DNA of 64,000 nt. It comes from Archangium lipolyticum. GTDB taxonomy: Bacteria; Myxococcota; Myxococcia; Myxococcales; Myxococcaceae. The DNA is taken from contig NZ_JANKBZ010000017.1 in assembly GCF_024623785.1 (NCBI RefSeq), positions 124,001 through 188,000 on the forward strand, in the 5' to 3' direction. Under the pieces are notes generated by a model that did no database searches, was not told the origin of the DNA, and saw only the letters and a program-made list of their open reading frames with translations. Below are positions 34,023-41,265 of the stretch, piece by piece. A program made the position numbers and the translations under genes. The stretch's first letter is position 1. Each line of letters begins with the position of its first letter.

Positions 34023-36263
34023 TTGTTAGCCGCTCCCTCTCTGCGCCCGCCGTTCCGGTTCTCCTTCCTGTCCAGACGCCGCCGCTACCCGGTCCGGCGT
34101 CAGGTCGAGGAGTCCGACTGCGGCCCGGCCTGTCTGGAGATGATCTCCGCCTTTCATGGGGCGGAGCACGCCCAGGCCGTGCTTCGCGAGTTCCTGCACG
34201 TGCGGGCTCCGGGCACCACCCTGTTGGACATCGCCCGGGTGGCGGAGCGGATGGGGTTCCGCGCTCGCGGTGTCCACGTGGAGGACCCGGAGGACCTGAC
34301 CGACGAGGAGGGCCGGGCCCTGCTGCCCGCCATCGCCCACTGGGAGGGCAACCACTTCGTCGTCCTCTATGAGGTGGATGCCCGCCACGCCGTCGTGGGG
34401 GACCCCGCCCAGGGTCTGCGGCGAATCCCTCGCGCCGAGCTGCCCCGGCACTGGAACGGTGTCCTCCTGCTGCTCGAGCCCACCGCGGTCCTCCATGCGC
34501 CTCGCGTGGGGCCGGACGTGCCCGTGCGCCGCTCCTCCGCCCTGCGCCGCTTCGGCCAGGGACTGCTGCGCTACCGCTCACTGCTGGCGCAGATCGTCCT
34601 CGCCACGCTCCTCCTTCAGGGTCTGGCGCTCGCGCAGCCCTTCCTCGTCCAGGGGCTGGTGGACAAGGCCGTGGGCCAGCGGAACGTGTCCCTGCTCACC
34701 GCCATCGGCGTGGGTCTGGCCGTGCTGTTGCTCGGGCAGGTGGCCGTCACCGCCGCCCGGGGTGCGGCCCTCTTCCTGCTCTCCGGCAGCTACTCGATGC
34801 TGCTGCTCACCCGCTTCTGGAAGCAGCTGTTGTCCCTGCCCCTGTCCTTCTTCGCCCGGCGCCACCGGGGAGATCTGCTCAAGCGCCTCGAGGACCACCA
34901 GCGCATCCGCCGCGTCCTCCAGGGCGCCGCCGCCTCCGTGCTGCTCGACCTCTTCCTGCTCGGGGGCTACGGCGTGGTGCTGCTCCTCTACGACACCACC
35001 GTCTTCCTCTTCTTCCTCGGCAGCGCGCTCCTCTACGCGGGCTGGACGCTGGTGCTGATGCCGCGCCGCGGCCGCCTCGACGCCGAGCGCTTCCGCGTGG
35101 GCTCCGAGGCCAGCCGCCTGGAGCTCCAGATGATCGGCGGCATCCAGACCCTCAAGGCCTCCGCCGCCGAGCCCCAGATGCGCGCCGCCTGGGAGCGTCT
35201 CCAGGCCCGTGACTTCGCCGCGAGCCGCCGCCTCTGGCTCCTCGACACCCTCCACCAGGGCGGCACCCTCTTCATCAACCAGGCCATGTACCTGGGCATC
35301 CTCCTCTACGAGGCCTGGCTCGTCCTCCAGGGGCGCCTGTCACTCGGCCAGCTCGTGGCCACCCTCGCCATCCTCGCCCTCGTGCTCACCCCGTTGCAGA
35401 ACCTCGTCTCCTTCCTGCACGACCTCCAGGACGTGGCCCTCTCCCTGCGCCGCGTGGACGTCATCTACGAGGCCGAGCCCGAGCCCTCCGGTCCCGCGAC
35501 ACCCGGCGCCGCCGCGATGTCCGCGCACGCTCCGGAGATCCGCCTCGAGCACGTCTCCTTCCGCTACGGCCCGCCCGACGCGCCTCCCATCCTGGACGAC
35601 GTGAGCTTCACCCTCCCCGCCGGGAAGATGACCGCCATCGTGGGCCGCTCCGGCGCCGGGAAGACGACGCTCGCCCACCTGCTGCACGGCCTCTACCGTC
35701 CTCAACAGGGACGCATCCTCTACGACGGTGTCCCGCTCGAGGCGCTCGACTCCGCGCACCTGCGCCGCTCGGTGGCCTACGTCTTCCAGAAGACGGACAT
35801 CTTCGACGGCACGCTCGCGGAGAACATCGCCCTGGGCGACGAGCGGCCCGACCCCGAGCGGCTGCTGCACGCCGCCCGCACCGCGTGCCTGGATGATCTG
35901 CTCGCGCTGCCCAACGGCCTGTCCACCCGCATTGGCGAGTCCGGCATCCGCCTCTCCGGCGGCGAGGAACAGCGCCTTCAGCTCGCGCGCGCCATCTACC
36001 GCAACCCCCGCGTGCTCTTCCTCGACGAGGCCACGAGCCACCTGGATGCCTCCACCGAGCGCGCCATCACCCTCTCGCTCCAGCGCGAGTCGGCCGGGCG
36101 CACCGTGGTGGTGGTGGCGCACCGGCTCTCCACCGTGCGCCGGGCGGACCTCATCGTCGTGCTCGAGCGCGGGCGGGTGGTGGAGCAGGGCACTCACGAG
36201 GAGTTGCTGGCTCGCGAGGGCGGGCACTACCGCGCGCTCGTGGAGAACCAGATGGAGGGTTGA
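34023..36263 (+). CDS. Peptidase C39-containing peptide ABC exporter
   Basis: This bifunctional exporter cuts double-glycine leaders and exports the peptide. I place the start at TTG 34023, after GGGGAGGGG, giving 746 residues; a GTG at 33942 would add 27. The C39 peptidase domain has Cys33 in ESDCGPACLEMI with the preceding Gln, His in GNHFVVLYEVD and Asp in VVGDPAQG, so it should be active. Membrane helices occupy ~175-440. The ATPase has Walker A GRSGAGKTTLAHLLHGL, Q-loop FQKTDIFDG, signature LSGGEEQRLQLARAI and Walker B RVLFLDEATSHLD. It converges with a precursor gene bearing a double-glycine leader 230 bp away, its probable substrate. Confidence 0.9.
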   Translation: MLAAPSLRPPFRFSFLSRRRRYPVRRQVEESDCGPACLEMISAFHGAEHAQAVLREFLHVRAPGTTLLDIARVAERMGFRARGVHVEDPEDLTDEEGRALLPAIAHWEGNHFVVLYEVDARHAVVGDPAQGLRRIPRAELPRHWNGVLLLLEPTAVLHAPRVGPDVPVRRSSALRRFGQGLLRYRSLLAQIVLATLLLQGLALAQPFLVQGLVDKAVGQRNVSLLTAIGVGLAVLLLGQVAVTAARGAALFLLSGSYSMLLLTRFWKQLLSLPLSFFARRHRGDLLKRLEDHQRIRRVLQGAAASVLLDLFLLGGYGVVLLLYDTTVFLFFLGSALLYAGWTLVLMPRRGRLDAERFRVGSEASRLELQMIGGIQTLKASAAEPQMRAAWERLQARDFAASRRLWLLDTLHQGGTLFINQAMYLGILLYEAWLVLQGRLSLGQLVATLAILALVLTPLQNLVSFLHDLQDVALSLRRVDVIYEAEPEPSGPATPGAAAMSAHAPEIRLEHVSFRYGPPDAPPILDDVSFTLPAGKMTAIVGRSGAGKTTLAHLLHGLYRPQQGRILYDGVPLEALDSAHLRRSVAYVFQKTDIFDGTLAENIALGDERPDPERLLHAARTACLDDLLALPNGLSTRIGESGIRLSGGEEQRLQLARAIYRNPRVLFLDEATSHLDASTERAITLSLQRESAGRTVVVVAHRLSTVRRADLIVVLERGRVVEQGTHEELLAREGGHYRALVENQMEG

Positions 36264-36434
36264 ATGACGCCGAGGCTGGAAGAAGAGGAGGACCCGACGC
36301 TCACCGAGGAGCTGCGCGCCGTCATGCGCCCCCGCTCCGGGAAGGGTCTCCCCGTGCTCGTGCTGTTGGCCGTGGCGCTGGGGGTGATGGCGCTCGTGGC
36401 CTCACGCACGGTGCTCGCGGGGCTGTGGAACTGA
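36264..36434 (+). CDS. 56-residue single-span membrane protein
   Basis: This small gene begins immediately after the exporter stop (TGA-ATG, no gap), with GGAGGG just upstream. The N-terminal 30 residues are acidic then basic (TPRLEEEEDPTLTEELRAVM, RPRSGKG). They are followed by one hydrophobic helix (LPVLVLLAVALGVMALVA) and a short tail ending GLWN. Topology is likely N-in with a short periplasmic end. It has the profile of the membrane anchor of an HlyD-type accessory protein without its periplasmic part. I infer an accessory role in the exporter complex from position only. Confidence 0.65.
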   Translation: MTPRLEEEEDPTLTEELRAVMRPRSGKGLPVLVLLAVALGVMALVASRTVLAGLWN

Positions 36435-36441
36435 GAGGGGT

Positions 36442-36474
36442 GGACCGGCGGGGCCTGGATGGCCCCACCGGTCC
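36442..36474. terminator. Bidirectional terminator between exporter and precursor genes
   Basis: GGACCGG-c-GGGGCC and GGCCCC-a-CCGGTCC form a 13-bp hairpin with a short loop, lying between the convergent stops at 36434 and 36493. No U-tract. It likely ends both the exporter and precursor transcripts. Confidence 0.7.
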
Positions 36475-36492
36475 GGGTGCTTCGGAGCGTGC

Positions 36493-36663
36493 CTAACAGG
36501 CCTGGCACCCTGGGGGCTCTTCGCCGCAGGCGAAGGTGGTGATGTCCGGGCACTGCGGTTTCGCCGATGGTGGCGCCGCTCCGGTGCCTCCTTCGATGCG
36601 GGCCAGGTCCTGCACGAACAGCTCCTTGATCTTCTTGACCTTCTTCTCCTTCTTCTGCTCCAT
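36493..36663 (-). CDS. Four-cysteine RiPP precursor peptide with double-Gly leader
   Basis: This 56-residue peptide starts at ATG 36663, with GGAGGA four bases upstream; an in-frame ATG at 36675 has no such site. The leader MEQKKEKKVKKIKELFVQDL followed by ARIEGG matches the double-glycine leader pattern (EL-x3-EL/DL-x2-I-x-GG) cut by C39 peptidases. The predicted 30-residue core after GG starts TGAAPPSAKPQCPDITTFAC and continues GEEPPGCQAC. It contains four Cys, two adjacent Thr, and Asp/Glu and Lys side chains that an ATP-grasp ligase could link. Neighbours are an active C39 exporter, an ATP-grasp enzyme and a VKOR-thioredoxin fusion. No close known family was recognised. Confidence 0.8.
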   Translation of the reverse strand: MEQKKEKKVKKIKELFVQDLARIEGGTGAAPPSAKPQCPDITTFACGEEPPGCQAC

Positions 36664-36839
36664 GACGTCCTCCATGAGGTCAAGGCCCCGGAAGCCTGCC
36701 TCCCGGGGTCAACAGGCCCAGGGGGGCCTGCCTCAGAGAGAACGGTCGTCGGCTGGTCTCCACTCCGAGAGATGTCTGGAGGGTTTCCTCGTCCAGCCGC
36801 TCGGTCCTCGTGATGACGGGCGTCAGGCGGCTCGTGGCT

Positions 36840-37796
36840 TCAGGAGGCAGCCGAGCGGGCGCTCCTGGCCAATGTCCGGACGAGGTGGCCGAGGATGTCC
36901 GTGCCCGCCCGCGCGTCGAAGCCGAGGAACATCGGCGACGCGTTGAGCTCCAGGAAGCGCAGCGTGCCCCGGGCATCACGCTTGAGGTCCATCCCCGTCC
37001 AGCGCAGGCCCACCACCTCCGTGGCCCTCAGGCACTGACGCGCCACCTCGGGCGGCAGCTCGAAGGCGTCGATGCGCTCCTCGTTCTGCCGGAAGTCGAG
37101 CGCGCTCGAGAGGATGCGCAGGCTCGCGATGATCTTCCCGTCGAGCACGTAGACGCGCACGTCCTCCCCGGGCATCAGCTCCTGGAAGGTGACGGGCGCG
37201 GACTCCAGCGCGCCGAGCCGTGCGTCGGTGAGATCCTCGGGCCCCAGCTCCCGGGTGGCCGCGCCGCCCTCGACGGGCTTGTACGCCACGCGCTGGCCCG
37301 CGGCGAAGCGGCGCACCGCCTCCGGCTCGTTCGTCCAGAGTGTCCTCGGCACCGGTAGCCCCGCGTGCGCCAGGAGCGCGAGCTGCACCGGCTTGGGCGT
37401 GCGCCAGTCCGCGGCGAGCGGGTTGTAGATGGGCACGCCCATCGCCTCCCAGCGGCCCACGAGCCCCCGGAGCAGTGTCGTCTTCTCCCGGAAGGCCACG
37501 AGCGTGGTGCGCCAGTCCTCTTCCATGGCCTCCCGTGCGTCCACGCCGAAGGTGATCGGATGGGAGTGGTAGCCGCGCAGGTAGACGGCGCCGGGCCGTT
37601 CGAGGCGCTGGCCGTCCAGGGAGATGCTCTCGAGGTCATCCGTCAGCGACAGGCGCGTCTCCTGCGGGAAGGCCAGGGTGTCCACCACGATGGCCTGTAC
37701 TCCCTCCGCTTCGAGCCGCCGTGCCACCTCCGAGACGTGCGCGTCATCGCGGGAGCCCACGAGCAGCACGGGGCGGGTCTTCGAGCGGGTCGTCAT
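36840..37796 (-). CDS. RimK-like ATP-grasp ligase (putative peptide-modifying)
   Basis: This 318-residue protein has an N-terminal preATP-grasp domain (RPVLLVGSRDDAHVSEVARR, PGAVYLRGYHSHPIT). The ATP-grasp core follows: TPKPVQLALLAHAGLPVPRT, the ATP-Lys strand RVAYKPVEGGAATRELG, PVTFQELMPGEDVRVYVLDG, and the metal-binding GTLRFLELNASPMFLGFD (Glu/Asn). The start overlaps the fusion-gene stop (ATGA). Family members attach amino acids or form amide/ester cross-links in peptides (as in graspetides) or in cofactors. With a precursor peptide 176 bp downstream on the same strand, peptide modification is the simplest inference, but the reaction is unknown. Confidence 0.75.
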   Translation of the reverse strand: MTTRSKTRPVLLVGSRDDAHVSEVARRLEAEGVQAIVVDTLAFPQETRLSLTDDLESISLDGQRLERPGAVYLRGYHSHPITFGVDAREAMEEDWRTTLVAFREKTTLLRGLVGRWEAMGVPIYNPLAADWRTPKPVQLALLAHAGLPVPRTLWTNEPEAVRRFAAGQRVAYKPVEGGAATRELGPEDLTDARLGALESAPVTFQELMPGEDVRVYVLDGKIIASLRILSSALDFRQNEERIDAFELPPEVARQCLRATEVVGLRWTGMDLKRDARGTLRFLELNASPMFLGFDARAGTDILGHLVRTLARSARSAAS

Positions 37797-39565
37797 GGGG
37801 CAGGCGCTCCTTCCTGGGTGGAACCGGCGCGGACCGCCGGGGGCGTGAGGAGTTCGAGTACGGCCGACTGGTCCAGCCAGGTCGCGACGTGGGCCAGGGG
37901 CGCCTCGCAGGGGTGGCCATCGAGGAACAAGGAGGGAAGGCCCCGGGCGTGGCGCCGCTTGAGCTCCGCGGCCGCGCGCACCCGGGCTCGGGCGGTGTCC
38001 CGTACGTCCTCGAGCTCCGCGCTGTCCCGCTCCGCATAGGCGGCCACGAGTGCCAGCGGCTCCCCGGCCCGTCGCAGGCGCGCGTAGTCCTGTTTCGCCG
38101 CGCGGAAGAGCTGGAGGAAGACCGGGCCACCCCAGGCCACTCCGGCCGCCGCGAGCGCCTCGCATGCCGCCTCGTCTCTCGGGTCGTCCGGATCCATCGG
38201 CGCGAGGGCGAGGTGGACGCGCACCTGCTCTCCGTGCCGAGCCACCAGTGCCTCTACTTCCTCCAAGACGGGGCCGCAGTGGCCACAGGCGGGGTGCGCG
38301 AGCACGACGAGCACGTGTGGTGCATCCGCCTCTCCCAGCCTCGGGCCGAGGGACGCACCCTCCAGCGGCAGCCTCGGTTCCATCGAGAGCCGCGCGAGCG
38401 TGGCCAGTGGCGAGTCCAGCAATCGCGCGTGCTCCCGGAGGCGGTGGGCGTCCTCCTCTCCGGTGGAGAGGTGGGGAACCGTGGAGGACAGCAGCAACCC
38501 GAGGAAGAGCAGCAGCAGGAGGGTGGCGGGGAGCCACCCGGGAGGCGGGACGGGCCGCGCGGGCCACATGCCGAAGAGGAAGAGGGCCGCGCCGGTGAAG
38601 TCCACCGTGTGCACCACCATGCAGAGGGTGCAGAAGCGCCGCATCCGCACCTGTGCCACCACCAGCAGCGCGGAGAGGGGCAGGGTGGGGAGGAAGGCCG
38701 CGCCAACGAGCCACGCGGGCGCCGGTCCGCCTCCGAGCGCGGTGGTGCAGAGCAGCAGCAGCAGGGCGCCGAACCAGGCCGTGCCCAGTCCGGCCAGCGG
38801 CACTCCCGCGGGGCGGGCCCATTCGGAGAGCAGGACGCTCTCGCAGTCGATGGGGCCTCCACTTCCGCAGAGCAGGGAGGCCTTGCCGCCCCGTGTCCAC
38901 GAGAGCGCCGCCAGCGCCGCCACGAGTCCCACTCCCGAGAGCACGGCCAGCCCCGCGGTGGGGAGGCGCAACCCGGCGGGCTGGGCGAGGACGGCCAGCA
39001 CGAGCAGCACCCCCAGCAACGTGGCCAGTCCCACGCGCATCCAGGGCGAGGCGGAGGGCCCGGCGAGGGACGTGCCCGGCTTCCACTCCTCGAGGAGCCA
39101 TTCCCGCGCACGGTGCCGGAGGTAGCCCGGCTCGGGGTCGCCAGCGCCGCTCCGCTCCAGGAAGACCACCACTCCCGACCAGAGCGTGGCGAGCGTGTCA
39201 CGCTCCACCTCGCGGCTACCCTGGATGCTGTCCCAGATGCGGAAGGAGCCGGGAGCCCCGGCGGTGGGCGGGCTCACCGCCTCGAGCAGCCCGAAGCCGG
39301 TCCGTGCTCCGGACTGGAAATGGAGGAGGGCGGGCAACTCGTCCGCGTCCAGCTCGTCGAGCGTCTCCAGGTCGCCCTGGCCCGCCGTGGCCTTCAGCCC
39401 GAGCGAGGAGGCCCCTTGCACCAGTGCCAGCAGGGAGCCCGGCCGCTCGTGGTGGCCGAGAACCTGACGCACGTGCGTGCGGGAGTAGCGCAGGCCCAGG
39501 CGCCGGGCCGCTTCGGCGAGGACCTCCGCCGGACCATCACTGGGGACACCGGGAGCACGGAGCAT
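37793..39565 (-). CDS. C39-like / VKOR / thioredoxin fusion oxidoreductase
   Basis: This 590-residue membrane protein has three parts. Residues ~10-150 resemble a C39 peptidase domain without its catalytic Cys (GSLLALVQGASSLGLKATAG, ELPALLHFQSGARTGFGLLE, FRIWDSIQGS); such degenerate domains bind leader peptides. Residues ~170-390 are a vitamin K epoxide reductase with several membrane helices, a loop Cys pair C233/C241 (LCGSGGPIDCESVLL) and active-site CTLC (C312/C315). Residues ~400-590 are a thioredoxin/DsbA-like domain with CGHC (C427/C430). It should make disulfides outside the cytoplasm using quinone. The neighbouring four-Cys peptide is an obvious candidate substrate. The start ATG 39565 lacks a strong ribosome site. 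Confidence 0.82.
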   Translation of the reverse strand: MLRAPGVPSDGPAEVLAEAARRLGLRYSRTHVRQVLGHHERPGSLLALVQGASSLGLKATAGQGDLETLDELDADELPALLHFQSGARTGFGLLEAVSPPTAGAPGSFRIWDSIQGSREVERDTLATLWSGVVVFLERSGAGDPEPGYLRHRAREWLLEEWKPGTSLAGPSASPWMRVGLATLLGVLLVLAVLAQPAGLRLPTAGLAVLSGVGLVAALAALSWTRGGKASLLCGSGGPIDCESVLLSEWARPAGVPLAGLGTAWFGALLLLLCTTALGGGPAPAWLVGAAFLPTLPLSALLVVAQVRMRRFCTLCMVVHTVDFTGAALFLFGMWPARPVPPPGWLPATLLLLLFLGLLLSSTVPHLSTGEEDAHRLREHARLLDSPLATLARLSMEPRLPLEGASLGPRLGEADAPHVLVVLAHPACGHCGPVLEEVEALVARHGEQVRVHLALAPMDPDDPRDEAACEALAAAGVAWGGPVFLQLFRAAKQDYARLRRAGEPLALVAAYAERDSAELEDVRDTARARVRAAAELKRRHARGLPSLFLDGHPCEAPLAHVATWLDQSAVLELLTPPAVRAGSTQEGAPAP

Positions 39566-39635
39566 CGGAACGCGCGCGAAGGTAGGGCGCGTGCTCCCAT
39601 GCGGCAGGGGGTGAGGGGCCAGGAAATGCGCTTTT

Positions 39636-39696
39636 GATGGAGTCGACTATATTTGGTGTCTTACCTTTGACTACCTTCGATGTAGTCGACTACATC
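39636..39696. promoter_or_regulatory. Paired palindromic operator-like sites
   Basis: A perfect 18-bp palindrome, GATGTAGTCGACTACATC, lies at 39679-39696. A near-copy, GATGGAGTCGACTATA, lies at 39636-39651, 43 bp away (about four helical turns). Both precede the fusion gene on the minus strand and lie in a locally AT-richer gap. The layout suits two dimer sites of a regulator. No regulator gene is adjacent. Confidence 0.6.
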
Positions 39697-39723
39697 AATG
39701 GCTCCCCCGCGGCCCGGTAGGTC

Positions 39724-40272
39724 TCAGCTTCGCGAGCGCGAGGAGGTCTTCTTCGCGGCGGTGGAAGTGGAGCGCGAGCGGGCGGGAGCCTTCTTCGCCG
39801 CCGTCTTCTTCGTGGCGGGCTTCTTCGTGGCGGCCGGCGTGGACTTCCGGGCCGGCGCGCTCTTGGTCTTGCCGGGAGCAGCCTCCTGCCCACCCTCGAG
39901 CAGCGCCGCGAGCTTCTTCGGGGCCACGGCGCGGTAGCTCTCGGCGAGCCACTGGCGCAGCAGCTCGAGCGGGGGCGTGTCGCGCGCGCCGAACAGGGCG
40001 GACACCCAGCCGCTCTTGCCGAGCCCGTACCCGGTCGGCGTCGCGAAGGGCATCATCAGCGCCGCGCTGTTCGACTGCGGCAGCTTGACGGAGAGCGACA
40101 GTCCCTCGGCCGTGAGCGTCAGGAAGACGAAGGCCTTGCCCTTCACCTTGAGCGTCCGGTGCCCCCAGGGGAAGTCCTCGGTGACCTCCGGGTAGCCCAT
40201 GCCCGTCTCCCGCAGGGCCATCTCGAAGGGCTCGAGTCTCTTCATCTCGGGGGGGACCGGGGTCATCGTCAT
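39724..40272 (-). CDS. MmcQ/YjbR family protein with basic tail
   Basis: The start is ATG 40272, with GGAG eight bases before it. The product has 182 residues. Residues ~8-120 match the MmcQ/YjbR fold: YPEVTEDFPWGHRTLKVKGK, FVFLTLTAEGLSLSVKLPQS, GYGLGKSGWVSALF and LRQWLAESYRAVAPKKLAAL. The C-terminal ~55 residues are a Lys/Ala/Thr/Ser-rich, histone-H1-like tail (KKPATKKTAAKKAPARSRS). That tail suggests nucleic-acid binding, although the core fold itself has no proven DNA role here. It is transcribed toward the operator region of the peptide cluster and is probably not part of it. Confidence 0.75.
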   Translation of the reverse strand: MTMTPVPPEMKRLEPFEMALRETGMGYPEVTEDFPWGHRTLKVKGKAFVFLTLTAEGLSLSVKLPQSNSAALMMPFATPTGYGLGKSGWVSALFGARDTPPLELLRQWLAESYRAVAPKKLAALLEGGQEAAPGKTKSAPARKSTPAATKKPATKKTAAKKAPARSRSTSTAAKKTSSRSRS

Positions 40273-40321
40273 GCGGCGTCTCCTCGTGGGGGCCGCAGGT
40301 ATACCGCACCGGGGAGCGGAT

Positions 40322-41164
40322 TCAGCGTGCCGTGCCCGTCCCCTCGGGGCGCTGCTGCGTCTGGCTGTCGGTGGTCTGTACCCCCTGCTCCTGCCGCGGT
40401 GCCGCCGGCGCCGGCTGTGTCCCGGGTGCCTGGGGTTGCGCCGCCTGCTGTCCCTCGGGAGCCGGTGGGGGGATGGGCGTCTCGCCCAGGCTGCCATCCA
40501 CGGCCCGCAGGGCCTTGTCCAGCGCCTGGGCCGCCGGTCCCACCGTGGTGAGCAGCTGGTTGGCCCGCTGCGTGTTCCGGTTCCGGCTCTCCGCCGCCAG
40601 CTTCAGCTGCGCCAGCGCCTCCGCCACGTCCCGGCGCGCCTCCTCCAACTTCTGCCTCGCCTGGAAGAAGGCCACATCCGCCTTCATCGTCTCCAGCGAG
40701 TGACGCTGCTCCTGCGTCAGCCCGGAGAGCAGGTCCGCGCGCCGCAGGTAGTACAGGCCCTTCTCCAGCAGGGCCGGATCGTCCGACTGCACCTTCGGCC
40801 GCGCCAGCCCCTCCAGCACCGGGAAGAGGGCCCGGTCCAGCTCGTCGCGCTCGGTGAACTTCTGCTCCACCAGGGACGAGACGTCCCGTCCCTCGACGGC
40901 GATGGGCGCGTAGGCGTCCGCCAGGCGCGGATCCCCCGGCCGGTAGGGCACCGCTCCGGTGGGCAGCATCCGGCCTTTCATCACCACCACCTGCCCGTTC
41001 TCCAGGGCCAGGGTGAAGGTGCGGGCGTTGAGCTGTGAGAGGAGGAAGACCACGGCCCCGCCCAGGGCCAGGATGAGGAGGGTGACGAGCAGGCGGGTGA
41101 AGGCGCTCGTGGCCCTGCGGCCGAAGCTCGGTCGTTGCTGCTGCGGGTTCATCATGGGATTCAT
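40322..41164 (-). CDS. Membrane-anchored hypothetical protein
   Basis: This 280-residue protein has one N-terminal membrane span (LLVTLLILALGGAVVFLLS, ~24-43). A beta-rich domain (RTFTLALENGQVVVMKGRML, GDPRLADAYAPI) and a helical domain follow (~100-215, FTERDELDRALFPVLEGLAR, LETMKADVAFFQARQKLEEA). The tail is rich in Pro, Gln and Ala. The segment FTLALENGQVVVMKG resembles a domain repeatedly found in myxobacterial inner-membrane proteins of unknown role. It is transcribed away from the coiled-coil gene; the 101-bp gap holds both promoters. Confidence 0.6.
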   Translation of the reverse strand: MNPMMNPQQQRPSFGRRATSAFTRLLVTLLILALGGAVVFLLSQLNARTFTLALENGQVVVMKGRMLPTGAVPYRPGDPRLADAYAPIAVEGRDVSSLVEQKFTERDELDRALFPVLEGLARPKVQSDDPALLEKGLYYLRRADLLSGLTQEQRHSLETMKADVAFFQARQKLEEARRDVAEALAQLKLAAESRNRNTQRANQLLTTVGPAAQALDKALRAVDGSLGETPIPPPAPEGQQAAQPQAPGTQPAPAAPRQEQGVQTTDSQTQQRPEGTGTAR

Positions 41165-41265
41165 GTCGCTCGCTCCCCAGACGTCCGGGCGGCGGGGCGA
41201 TTTCCTGGCCCCAACGCTTTCCTTGGGACAACCGTCCCCAGGGCTATACTCGGACGACCGACCTC

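Noticed and set aside
36680-36979. A second precursor peptide after the ATP-grasp gene
   Set aside because: The frame runs on from within the ATP-grasp gene and has no start codon with a ribosome site in the gap 36664-36839.
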